Assembly: GCA_963605535.1 (NCBI GenBank)
Contig: CAVCXB010000133.1
Location: 1 to 8,553 of the forward strand
Source: Anthropogastromicrobium chipingensis_A
Lineage (GTDB): Bacteria > Bacillota > Clostridia > Lachnospirales > Lachnospiraceae
Length of the DNA stretch: 8,553 nt
Reading direction: 5' to 3'
Below are positions 1 through 7,073 of this stretch, one piece after another; within the stretch, counting starts at the first letter, position 1; every line of letters starts with the position of its first letter. The notes below the pieces were generated by a model. It was not told where the DNA came from. It ran no database searches and was given only the letters and a program-made list of their open reading frames with translations. Both the position numbers and the translations under genes were made by a program.

Positions 1-14
1 CTCATGTTTTTGGC

Positions 15-77
15 GGGTCAAGAGGTCAAAAATCCTCTTGCAAGCAAGCTTGCATCGGCTTTCTGACCTTTTGACCC
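15..77. repeat. Nested palindromic element (REP-like) upstream of the membrane-protein gene
   Basis: Two 14-nt arms, GGGTCAAGAGGTCA at 15-28 and TGACCTTTTGACCC at 64-77, are complementary over their full length with one G-U wobble. Inside them is a second perfect hairpin, TGCAAG (39-44) with CTTGCA (49-54) around a CAAG loop. A competing hairpin, CAAGAGG (19-25) with CCTCTTG (34-40), uses part of the left outer arm, so two mutually exclusive folds are possible. The element lacks a T-run and does not look like a simple terminator. It could be a dispersed intergenic palindrome, a structured 5' leader, or an operator for the downstream gene. The structure is seen directly; its nature is inference. 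Confidence 0.6.
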
Positions 78-97
78 TGGTATCATATTACTATATT
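71..97 (+). promoter_or_regulatory. Weak candidate sigma-A promoter for the membrane-protein gene
   Basis: TTGACC at 71-76 and TATATT at 92-97 resemble -35 and -10 boxes, but the spacer is only 15 nt, shorter than the preferred 17. The -35-like box lies within the right arm of the palindromic element, so anything binding or folding that arm would affect it. Start of transcription would fall near 104, giving a very short leader. The pairing of boxes is tentative; the true promoter could lie left of the window. Confidence 0.3.
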
Positions 98-115
98 CCT
101 AGAGAATGGAAAGGC

Positions 116-898
116 ATGGATGAAAATATGAGACTCGAAGTAGATGACAAAAGCAAGGCGCAAGCCAAAAAAGAAGAATTTACGCCAGTAAAAAATGAAA
201 AACGCAGCATCAAATCCGAGATTGCTAAGATGAAGGCGATGGGTTTTCAGGATGGATGGGAATATTTTTGGAGTTATTACAAAGTTCCGGTGTTCATAAT
301 TGTCATTGTGGTGGCAATGGTTGTCAGCATTACGGTATCCGTAGTAAAAAACAGCCGCCCGTTTATCGTACAGGTTCACGTTTACAACAATTATCTGACC
401 GATGATGCAGATGTTACTTCACTTGAAGAAGAATTTGCCGATTATGTGGGTATGAATCTGAATGATTATCAAATTAATTTTGACCTGACAGAATATCTTG
501 ACCTTAACGGTACCGATGAAAGCTCCTATACTTCTATGATGAAGGTTATGGCAATGGCGGCCGCGCACGATCTGGACGTAATCGGCGGCAATATTGCATT
601 TGTAAACTATTATGGTGTCGGTGAGGAAGATAATACATTATTTGCCGATCTGGAAGAGGTTCTTCCCACTGCATTCTTCCAGTATTTAAAGGAACAGGAC
701 CGTATTCTTTATTTAAATCGTACCGATGAAGATGGTACTGTTCTCGGTCAATACGCAGCGGCAATCGAAGTAAGTGATACTCGTATCGTAAATAAAAATT
801 ATCTTCAGGTTACACCTTGCTACCTTGGCGTTGCATGCAATACCTCCCGACTGGATAATTCAATTGCATTCCTTGAGTGGATTTTTGATTATCAATAA
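116..898 (+). CDS. Single-pass membrane-anchored protein of unknown function
   Basis: I do not recognise a named function. From the ATG at 116 the protein is 260 residues. It has a charged, Lys/Glu-rich cytoplasmic N-terminus (about 1-47), an aromatic juxtamembrane stretch (GWEYFWSYYKVP, about 47-58), one hydrophobic helix (about 58-77), and an acidic extracytoplasmic domain of about 180 residues. With positive charges before the helix and no signal-peptidase site evident, it should be a membrane-tethered protein with its C-terminus outside. A WEYFW-YYK segment before a single helix is, from memory, common in uncharacterised Lachnospiraceae proteins. The start is uncertain: GGAAAGG at 108-114 is too near 116 and rather far (13 nt) from the in-frame ATG at 128, while AGAGA at 101-105 suits 116. 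Initiation at an upstream TTG (38) is unlikely because it lies inside the palindrome. The gene stands alone and ends before a hairpin terminator. Confidence 0.8.
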   Translation: MDENMRLEVDDKSKAQAKKEEFTPVKNEKRSIKSEIAKMKAMGFQDGWEYFWSYYKVPVFIIVIVVAMVVSITVSVVKNSRPFIVQVHVYNNYLTDDADVTSLEEEFADYVGMNLNDYQINFDLTEYLDLNGTDESSYTSMMKVMAMAAAHDLDVIGGNIAFVNYYGVGEEDNTLFADLEEVLPTAFFQYLKEQDRILYLNRTDEDGTVLGQYAAAIEVSDTRIVNKNYLQVTPCYLGVACNTSRLDNSIAFLEWIFDYQ

Positions 899-930
899 TA
901 AAATTCCATAACGATTTAGAACCCCATAGC

Positions 931-965
931 AAAAAGGCCTCGCACAATATGTGCGAAGCCTTTTT
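931..965. terminator. Bidirectional intrinsic terminator between convergent genes
   Basis: AAAAAGGC (931-938) pairs with GCCTTTTT (958-965). After a small internal loop, CGCAC (941-945) pairs with GTGCG (951-955) around an AATAT loop. A-run and T-run flank the stem symmetrically, so it can end transcription of the plus-strand membrane-protein gene and of the minus-strand ileS-glgP operon. It is the only strong hairpin in the 120-bp gap between the two stop codons. Confidence 0.92.
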
Positions 966-1018
966 GTTGTATGATTCTTGTTGTATTATTCGTGCGGTCA
1001 GACACGATATTTACAAAA

Positions 1019-3481
1019 TCACAGTTCTACTGTCACCTTGTCTAACTTCCAGATCTCATCAACATACTGCTGAATGGTACGGTCAGATGTGAACTTTCCG
1101 CTGCAAGCGGTATTTGTCATTACGATGTGCGCCCACTTCTGCGTATCCTGATACAGGCTGTTGATCTTCATGTGTGCCTCATGATAGGACATGAAATCCT
1201 TGAGGATGAAGTAAGTATCCGCGCGGTCGCTGCTGTAAGTATTCAGCAGAGAGTTGTAGATATCGCGGAACAGCTCCGGATCCTGCGGAGAATAGAAGCC
1301 GTTGATTAATTGCATCAGAACCTGACGAATCTCCTGATTCTCGTTAAAGATCTGCATCGGATCATATCCGCCATTCTTCTCGTAGTTGATAACCTCATCG
1401 GCTGTCATACCGAAGATAACTGCGTTATCATCGCCAACTTCCTCTAAGATCTCTACGTTTGCACCGTCAAGTGTACCGCAGGTGATTGCGCCGTTTAACA
1501 TAAACTTCATGTTACCGGTACCGGATGCCTCCTTAGAAGCAGTGGAAATCTGCTCGGAAACATCAGCTGCTGCAAAGATAATCTCTGCATTTGATACACG
1601 GTAATTCTCGATGAATACAACCTTGATCTTTCCATTGATGGACTTATCGTTGTTGATGACATCTGCTACCGAATTAATCAGCTTGATGGTCAGCTTTGCA
1701 CGGCGATATCCAGCAGCGGCCTTTGCACCGAAGATGAAGGTATGTGGATAATATTCCATATCCGGATGGCTCTTCAACTCGTTGTAGATATACATAACGT
1801 GTAAGATGTTAAGGAGCTGTCTCTTGTACTCATGCAGACGCTTTACCTGTACATCAAAGATGGAACGCGGATCCACATCCACTCCATTGTGTTCTTTGAT
1901 ATACTTTGCCAGACGAACCTTGTTCTGATACTTGATGTTCATGAATTCCTGCTGGCTCTTCGGATCATCTACGAACAGCTTCAGCTTTGCCATCTGCGGC
2001 AGATCGGTAATCCATGCATCGCTGATCTTATCGGTTACCCAGTTTGCCAGAAGCGGATTTGCATGAAGCAGGAAACGTCTCTGCGTGATACCGTTTGTCT
2101 TGTTATTAAACTTCTGCGGCATCATCTGATAGAAATCCTTCAACTCCTGCTTCTCAAGAATCTCGGTATGAAGTCTCGCAACACCATTTACGGAGTAGGA
2201 ACCTACGATTGCCAGATGAGCCATGCGAACCTGACCGTCATAGATGATTGCCATCTTTGCGATCTTCTCATGATTTCCCGGATAGGTAGCCTCGATTTCC
2301 TCTACGAAGCGACGGTTGATCTCCTCTACGATTCCGTAGATACGCGGAAGCAGACGGGAGAACAGCTCGATCGGCCACTTCTCAAGAGCCTCTGCCATGA
2401 TGGTATGGTTGGTGTAAGCACAGCACTTGGTTGTGATTTCCCATGCAGCCTCCCATGTCAGATTCTCCTCATCCATAAGGATACGCATCAACTCTGCCAC
2501 TGCCATGGACGGATGGGTATCATTCATCTGGAATGCAACCTTCTCGTACATCTTGGTAACGTCGCCGTTGTGGCTCTTCTTATACTTGTTTACAGCGGTC
2601 TGTAAGGAAGCGGAGATAAAGAAGTACTGCTGCTTTAAACGCAGCTCCTTTCCGGCATAGTGATTATCGTTCGGATAAAGTACCTCTACGATATTCTTTG
2701 CCAGGTTCTCCTGCTCAACTGCCTTCTGATAATCACCCTTGTCGAAAGAGTCCAGATTGAAGGTGTTGATCGGCTCTGCATCCCAGATACGAAGTGTATT
2801 TACAACGTTGTTATTGTAGCCAACTACCGGCAGATCATAAGGTACGGCACGAACGGACTGGTATCCTGCCTGACCGAAATGCTCTCTTCCAGTCTCATCC
2901 TTGGTTACGGTTACGTATCCACCGAACTTAACCTCGCATGCATACTCGGCACGACGGATCTCGAATGGATAGCCATCCTTTAACCAGTTATCCGGAACTT
3001 CTCTTTGATAACCATCCTCGATTTTCTGTGCAAACATACCATACTTATAACGGATTCCACAGCCATATGCCGGATAACCAAGAGTTGCAAGGGAATCTAA
3101 GAAGCAGGCTGCCAGACGACCAAGACCACCATTTCCGAGTGCCGGATCCGGCTCCTGATCCTCGATCGTGTTCAGATCAAAACCAAGCTCGTCAAGAACT
3201 TCCTTTACTTCGTCCTGCGCACACAGATTTAAGATGTTGTTTCCAAGGGCACGACCCATCAGAAACTCCATAGAAAGATAGTACAAAGTCTTTGCATCGG
3301 TGCGCTCAATTTCCTTGTGGGTTGCGATCCACTGATCGATGATATCATCCTTGAGCGCATAAGCCACTGCCTGGAATACCTGCTGAGGGGTTGCCTCATC
3401 GATGGTTCTTCTGTACAGCGTCTTCACGTTGTAAATGATCTGCTTCTTAAGCTCAGCCTTATCAATCGTTTTTGCTTTCAT
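1019..3481 (-). CDS. glgP: Glycogen/alpha-glucan phosphorylase
   Basis: A PLP-dependent GT35-family phosphorylase of 820 residues that releases glucose-1-phosphate from the non-reducing ends of alpha-1,4-glucans in the cytoplasm. Visible family signatures are YLSMEFLMGR (68-77), PDPALGNGGLGRLAACF (about 111-127) and EASGTGNMKFMLNGA near the C-terminal third, in which Lys659 is the lysine expected to carry pyridoxal phosphate. The length matches bacterial GlgP and no key region is missing. Start: ATG at 3481 has a full AAGGAGG site 5 nt upstream. The gene lies 10 bp behind ileS in the same direction, and no promoter or terminator fits in that gap, so it is almost certainly co-transcribed with ileS and subject to the T-box. 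No other glycogen gene is present here. GlgP versus a maltodextrin phosphorylase (MalP) cannot be settled from sequence alone. Confidence 0.96.
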   Translation of the reverse strand: MKAKTIDKAELKKQIIYNVKTLYRRTIDEATPQQVFQAVAYALKDDIIDQWIATHKEIERTDAKTLYYLSMEFLMGRALGNNILNLCAQDEVKEVLDELGFDLNTIEDQEPDPALGNGGLGRLAACFLDSLATLGYPAYGCGIRYKYGMFAQKIEDGYQREVPDNWLKDGYPFEIRRAEYACEVKFGGYVTVTKDETGREHFGQAGYQSVRAVPYDLPVVGYNNNVVNTLRIWDAEPINTFNLDSFDKGDYQKAVEQENLAKNIVEVLYPNDNHYAGKELRLKQQYFFISASLQTAVNKYKKSHNGDVTKMYEKVAFQMNDTHPSMAVAELMRILMDEENLTWEAAWEITTKCCAYTNHTIMAEALEKWPIELFSRLLPRIYGIVEEINRRFVEEIEATYPGNHEKIAKMAIIYDGQVRMAHLAIVGSYSVNGVARLHTEILEKQELKDFYQMMPQKFNNKTNGITQRRFLLHANPLLANWVTDKISDAWITDLPQMAKLKLFVDDPKSQQEFMNIKYQNKVRLAKYIKEHNGVDVDPRSIFDVQVKRLHEYKRQLLNILHVMYIYNELKSHPDMEYYPHTFIFGAKAAAGYRRAKLTIKLINSVADVINNDKSINGKIKVVFIENYRVSNAEIIFAAADVSEQISTASKEASGTGNMKFMLNGAITCGTLDGANVEILEEVGDDNAVIFGMTADEVINYEKNGGYDPMQIFNENQEIRQVLMQLINGFYSPQDPELFRDIYNSLLNTYSSDRADTYFILKDFMSYHEAHMKINSLYQDTQKWAHIVMTNTACSGKFTSDRTIQQYVDEIWKLDKVTVEL

Positions 3482-3494
3482 TTCATCCTCCTTA
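3482..3494 (-). promoter_or_regulatory. ileS stop / glgP ribosome binding site overlap
   Basis: Read on the minus strand, the ileS stop TAA (3494-3492) shares its two A residues with the AAGGAGG Shine-Dalgarno sequence (3493-3487), which is followed by a 5-nt spacer and the glgP ATG (3481). A ribosome terminating on ileS therefore sits on the glgP initiation site, which favours translational coupling. A second ATG in the spacer (3486-3484) is out of frame with glgP. Confidence 0.85.
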
Positions 3495-6400
3495 GTTTGT
3501 TTCCTTGCTGACAGTGAGTACGACGGTCTCGCCGTTGATGCTCCACTCCTTGGTGTAGCCTTCGATCTCGCTGTCTGTCAGCTTATCTGCAAGAACATCT
3601 GCACAAATCTCATCTGCATACTTGCTGAAGATGGACTCAATCTTTGCATTGTCCTTGAAGCCGACTGTGATGTGATCCGTTACCTCGAAGCCTGCTTCCT
3701 TACGCATGGTCTGGATCTTGCTGATGATCTCTCTTACAAAGCCTTCTTCGAGAAGCTCCGGTGTCAGGTTGCAGTCTAATACAACGGTAACATCCTGATT
3801 GCTCTCGGTTACATAGCCTTCCTTCTGAGTCATGTCGATCAACAGATCTTCCTCGGTAAGAACGACCTTCTCGCCATCAAAGTCAAAGGTAACAGAGCCG
3901 TTTGCCTTTAATTCGTCCATAGCGGCATTGCCGTCTACAGAAGACAGGGCAGTACGGATCTTGCCAAGAAGCTTTCCATACTTCGGACCTACGGTACGAA
4001 GCTGCGGCTTAAAGGTGTAAGTCGTAAAGGAACGTACATCATCTGTGAATGTAACTGCCTTGACGTTTAACTCGTCTGCGATGATATCCTTGAAGTAATC
4101 GTCCAGTGTAAACGGTGCCTTTACAAACATGTTTGCAAGTGGCTGACGGTTCTTCATGTTACCGCTGTTTCGGCACGCACGTCCGAGAACAACAACCTTC
4201 AGAACCAAATCCATATCGGCCTCAAGTTCCTTATTTACGTGTGCATCATTTGCCTTCGGATAGTCACACAGATGGATGCTCTCCGGTGCGGACGGGTCTA
4301 CCTTTACAACGATGTTCTGATAGATTTCCTCTGTCATGAACGGAATCATCGGCGCTGCTGCCTTTGCGATCTCAGTCAGACAGGTATACAGCGTCATATA
4401 GGCATTCACCTTATCCCGCTCCATTCCCTTTGCCCAGTAGCGCTCACGGCTGCGGCGCACATACCAGTTGCTCAAGTCATCGACAAATTCCTGAAGTGCC
4501 TTTGCGGTCTCCGGAATCTTGTAGTTTTCCAGGCTGCTGTCGCAAGTCTGAATCGTGGAGTTTAACTTGGAGAGGATCCACTTATCCATAACGGAAAGCT
4601 TCTCATAATCTAAGGTGTGCTCCATCGGATTGAAGTTGTCGATGTTTGCATACAGTACGTAGAAAGCGTAGGTGTTCCACAGGGTACCCATGAACTTGCT
4701 GCGGCCTTCCTTTACTGCGTCATCGTGGAAACGGTTTGGAAGCCACGGTGCGGAATTGGAGTAGAAATACCAGCGAATCGCATCTGCGCCATGCTTACGC
4801 AGTGCATCCATCGGATCAACAGCGTTGCCCTTGGACTTACTCATCTTCTGACCGTCTTTATCCTGAATATGGCCAAGAACGATAACGTTCTTATAAGGTG
4901 CTTTGTCAAACAAAAGAGTGGAGATTGCAAGCAGGGAATAGAACCATCCTCTTGTCTGGTCTACTGCCTCACTGATAAAGTCAGCTGGGAAATTCTTCTC
5001 GAAGACTTCCTTGTTCTCAAATGGATAGTGATACTGTGCAAATGGCATGGAACCAGAGTCGAACCAGCAGTCGATAACCTCCGGTACTCTTGTCATCCGC
5101 TTTCCACACTTCGGACAGGTAACGTGAACCTGATCGATGAATGGACGATGAAGTTCGATATTCTCCGGGCAATCCGGTGACATCTTCTTTAATTCTTCCT
5201 TGCTTCCGATGGCATGCATATGACCACAGGAACACTGCCAGATGTTCAGAGGTGTTCCCCAATAACGGTTACGGCTCAGACCCCAATCCTGAACATTGGT
5301 CAGCCAGTCACCGAAACGACCCTTACCGATGCTCTCCGGAATCCAGTTGATCGTATTGTTGTTTGCGATCAGTCTGTCCTTTACAGCAGTCATCTTGATG
5401 AACCAAGACTCTCTTGCGTAGTAGATTAATGGTGTATTACATCTCCAGCAATGCGGATAGCTGTGTTCAAACTTCGGTGCTGCAAACAGCTTGCCCTCTG
5501 CTTCCAGATCCTTTAATACCTCCGGGTCTGCTTTCTTGACAAACAGTCCTGCATATGGAGTTTCCTTTGTCATCTCACCTTTGCCGTCTACCAACTGAAC
5601 AAACGGAAGGTCATACTTTCTGCCGACCTTGGCATCATCCTCACCAAATGCCGGTGCGATATGAACGATACCGGTACCATCGCTCATCGTAACATAGCTG
5701 TCACAGGTTACGAAGAAGCCCTTCTTGTTCTGCTTTGCAGCAACATCTGCAGCACACTGATACAGCGGCTCATACTCCTTGTACTCAAGATCCTTTCCAA
5801 CATAAGTCTCAAGAACCTTATAAGCCGGAGCATCCTCTGTCTTTAAACGTCCTAATACGCTGTCAAGAAGTGCCTCTGCCATGTAGTAGGTATAGCCGTC
5901 TGCTGCCTTTACCTTACAATAGGTGTCATCCGGGTTTACACAAAGTGCTACATTTGACGGAAGTGTCCATGGTGTGGTAGTCCATGCCAGGAAATAGGCA
6001 TCCTCGCCCTTTACCTTGAAACGCACGATTGCAGAACGCTCTTTTACATCCTTGTAACCCTGTGCAACCTCGTGGCTGGACAGTGGTGTTCCACATCTTG
6101 GGCAGTACGGAACGATCTTGAAGCCCTTGTAGAGCAGTCCCTTATCCCAGATGTTCTTTAATGCCCACCACTCGGACTCGATGAAATCATCATAGTAAGT
6201 AACATACGGATTTTCCATATCGGCCCAGAAACCAACGGTCTCGGAAAATTCTTCCCACATACCCTTGTATTTCCAGACATTTGCCTTACAGCGCTCGATA
6301 AATGGCTCAACTCCGTACTGCTCGATCTGCTCTTTGCCGTCCAGACCAAGCTCTTTTTCTACTTCCAGCTCGACCGGAAGTCCGTGCGTATCCCAGCCGG

Positions 6401-6650
6401 CCTTTCTCGGTACCTGATATCCTTTCATGGTTCTGTAACGAGGGATCATATCCTTGATCGCACGAGTTACCACGTGACCAACATGCGGCTTGCCATTTGC
6501 TGTCGGCGGGCCGTCATAAAACATGTACTCAGGGCAGCCTTCTCTCTCCTCAATACTCTTCTCGAAGATGTGATGCTCTTTCCAGAACTTGGAAACCTCT
6601 TTCTCCCTCTCCACAAACTTTAAGTCTGTAGGAACCTTATTGTACAACAT
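3492..6650 (-). CDS. ileS: Isoleucyl-tRNA synthetase, type 2 (eukaryote-like)
   Basis: Class I synthetase of 1052 residues that charges tRNA-Ile with isoleucine in the cytoplasm. The HIGH signature is HVGH (56-59) within PPTANGKPHVGH, and KMSKS is at 602-606. The CP1 editing domain shows AWTTTPWTLPSN (222-233), which hydrolyses misactivated valine. Cys pairs such as CPRC (183-186), CWRC and CPKC suggest zinc-binding knuckles in the CP region. The N-terminus (VPTDLKFVEREKEV) and the length, with no Cys-rich C-terminal zinc finger, point to the type 2 family shared with eukaryotic cytosolic enzymes, as opposed to the roughly 930-residue E. coli-like type 1. Type 2 enzymes are generally less sensitive to mupirocin. 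The start ATG at 6650 has AAAGGAG 7 nt upstream. It is the first gene of an operon with glgP, behind an Ile T-box. Confidence 0.97.
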   Translation of the reverse strand: MLYNKVPTDLKFVEREKEVSKFWKEHHIFEKSIEEREGCPEYMFYDGPPTANGKPHVGHVVTRAIKDMIPRYRTMKGYQVPRKAGWDTHGLPVELEVEKELGLDGKEQIEQYGVEPFIERCKANVWKYKGMWEEFSETVGFWADMENPYVTYYDDFIESEWWALKNIWDKGLLYKGFKIVPYCPRCGTPLSSHEVAQGYKDVKERSAIVRFKVKGEDAYFLAWTTTPWTLPSNVALCVNPDDTYCKVKAADGYTYYMAEALLDSVLGRLKTEDAPAYKVLETYVGKDLEYKEYEPLYQCAADVAAKQNKKGFFVTCDSYVTMSDGTGIVHIAPAFGEDDAKVGRKYDLPFVQLVDGKGEMTKETPYAGLFVKKADPEVLKDLEAEGKLFAAPKFEHSYPHCWRCNTPLIYYARESWFIKMTAVKDRLIANNNTINWIPESIGKGRFGDWLTNVQDWGLSRNRYWGTPLNIWQCSCGHMHAIGSKEELKKMSPDCPENIELHRPFIDQVHVTCPKCGKRMTRVPEVIDCWFDSGSMPFAQYHYPFENKEVFEKNFPADFISEAVDQTRGWFYSLLAISTLLFDKAPYKNVIVLGHIQDKDGQKMSKSKGNAVDPMDALRKHGADAIRWYFYSNSAPWLPNRFHDDAVKEGRSKFMGTLWNTYAFYVLYANIDNFNPMEHTLDYEKLSVMDKWILSKLNSTIQTCDSSLENYKIPETAKALQEFVDDLSNWYVRRSRERYWAKGMERDKVNAYMTLYTCLTEIAKAAAPMIPFMTEEIYQNIVVKVDPSAPESIHLCDYPKANDAHVNKELEADMDLVLKVVVLGRACRNSGNMKNRQPLANMFVKAPFTLDDYFKDIIADELNVKAVTFTDDVRSFTTYTFKPQLRTVGPKYGKLLGKIRTALSSVDGNAAMDELKANGSVTFDFDGEKVVLTEEDLLIDMTQKEGYVTESNQDVTVVLDCNLTPELLEEGFVREIISKIQTMRKEAGFEVTDHITVGFKDNAKIESIFSKYADEICADVLADKLTDSEIEGYTKEWSINGETVVLTVSKETN

Positions 6651-6657
6651 GTTTTTT

Positions 6658-6664
6658 CTCCTTT
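6658..6664 (-). promoter_or_regulatory. ileS Shine-Dalgarno sequence
   Basis: AAAGGAG on the minus strand lies 7 nt upstream of the ileS ATG and begins 3 nt after the last hairpin of the leader. I found no CUCC or UCCUU stretch elsewhere in the leader that would sequester it. Confidence 0.85.
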
Positions 6665-6905
6665 CTCATACGCTACAGCGCGTATACCATCGCTGTATGA
6701 TATATGTTTTCCGGTAACGTCGGAATGACGTCCTAACTTACTCCAATCCTTTTTCCTGATTTGGCTTTTCCATTTATTATTCCAATTGTTTCAGCCGGCA
6801 ACTCCAGAGTGATGTTCGCCATTCGCCTGCAGTGTCCGCCTCTCATCTCTTACGGTTCGCTGTCCTGCATCTTGCTCTGGTTACTGTCTCCTTCAGCGTC
6901 TTTCG
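6665..6905 (-). promoter_or_regulatory. Isoleucine T-box leader (specifier AUC)
   Basis: On the minus strand the roughly 290-nt leader of ileS carries recognisable T-box landmarks. GACAGUAA (about 6888-6881) supplies the AGUA side of the specifier loop. GCGAACAUCACUCUGGAG has the GAAC-codon-A arrangement, with AUC (6813-6811) as the Ile specifier codon. GCCGGCUGAAA follows at the base of stem I. GAGUAAGUUAGGACGUC and GACGUUACCGG resemble stem III. The last hairpin region contains UGGU (6689-6686), the likely partner of the tRNA NCCA end. The usual AGGGUGGNACCGCG is replaced by GCGAUGGUAUACGCG. There is no U-tract terminator between it and ileS. Family assignment rests on motif recognition, and the matching specifier codon and downstream gene support it strongly. 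The regulatory mechanism is unresolved. Confidence 0.85.
6668..6697 (-). promoter_or_regulatory. Two mutually exclusive hairpins at the 3' end of the T-box leader
   Basis: Fold A pairs UACAGCG (6697-6691) with CGCUGUA (6680-6674), leaving AUGGUAUACG, including the UGGU, in a 10-nt loop. Fold B pairs AUACGC (6685-6680) with GCGUAU (6673-6668) around GCUGUA, leaving UGGU single-stranded just upstream. The folds share bases and cannot coexist, which is what a tRNA-switched element requires. Neither fold pairs with the Shine-Dalgarno sequence, and no U-run follows. The pairings are seen directly; switching is inference. Confidence 0.55.
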
Positions 6906-6948
6906 TGCCGCGCAAATTCCCTATGAATTGACGTACGGCACACGGTTA

Positions 6949-6977
6949 AGTATATCGGTTTTTGAAAGCCTTGTCAA
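6949..6977 (-). promoter_or_regulatory. Consensus sigma-A promoter of the ileS-glgP operon
   Basis: On the minus strand TTGACA (6977-6972) and TATACT (6954-6949) are separated by exactly 17 nt. Transcription should begin near 6942, giving a leader of about 290 nt before ileS that contains the whole T-box. The near-perfect boxes suggest strong constitutive initiation, with control left to the leader RNA. Confidence 0.88.
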
Positions 6978-7015
6978 GGAATGCACCCTCGAACGCTTTT
7001 ATTTTCGCGGTTTTC

Positions 7016-7045
7016 GTATATTTTTCCATTTTTTGGTTCATCCTT
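7016..7045 (+). promoter_or_regulatory. Candidate forespore (sigma-F/sigma-G type) promoter of spoIIR
   Basis: GTATA (7016-7020) and CATCCTT (7039-7045) lie 18 nt apart, with GG at 7035-7036 just upstream of the -10 region. This fits the sigma-G pattern (GHATR, 18 nt, CATNNTA) at most positions and partly fits the related sigma-F pattern. spoIIR is a sigma-F target in Bacillus subtilis. The start site would be near 7052, giving a leader of about 20 nt before the TTG start. The match is imperfect, so this is a proposal based on position and gene identity. Confidence 0.5.
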
Positions 7046-7073
7046 TAGACAAGATGATAAGGAGGTATTGATT

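Noticed and set aside
38..115. TTG start extending the membrane protein by 26 residues
   Set aside because: The extra codons lie inside the palindromic element, the residues are not helpful to the topology, and no ribosome site precedes them.
1832..2605. 257-codon open frame on the plus strand, antisense to glgP
   Set aside because: It lies entirely opposite the conserved phosphorylase coding frame, has no plausible ribosome site, and its translation is Leu/His/Cys-rich without recognisable domains. It is a shadow frame.
4617..5180. 187-codon open frame on the plus strand, antisense to ileS
   Set aside because: It is a shadow of the IleRS coding sequence, covering the KMSKS region, with no independent signals.
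6682..6687. GTATAC palindrome as a possible GntR/FadR-type operator
   Set aside because: It is only 6 bp, lies well inside the transcribed leader, and is better explained as part of the T-box bulge and A2-like stem.
6832..7071. 79-codon plus-strand frame in the ileS-spoIIR gap
   Set aside because: It runs through the T-box leader and the ileS promoter in antisense; those RNA and promoter signals explain the sequence better.
6981..7073. Upstream ATG extending SpoIIR by 31 residues
   Set aside because: It would begin before the candidate promoter and lacks a ribosome site, whereas TTG at 7074 has AAGGAGGT at ideal distance and leaves a normal signal segment near the N-terminus.
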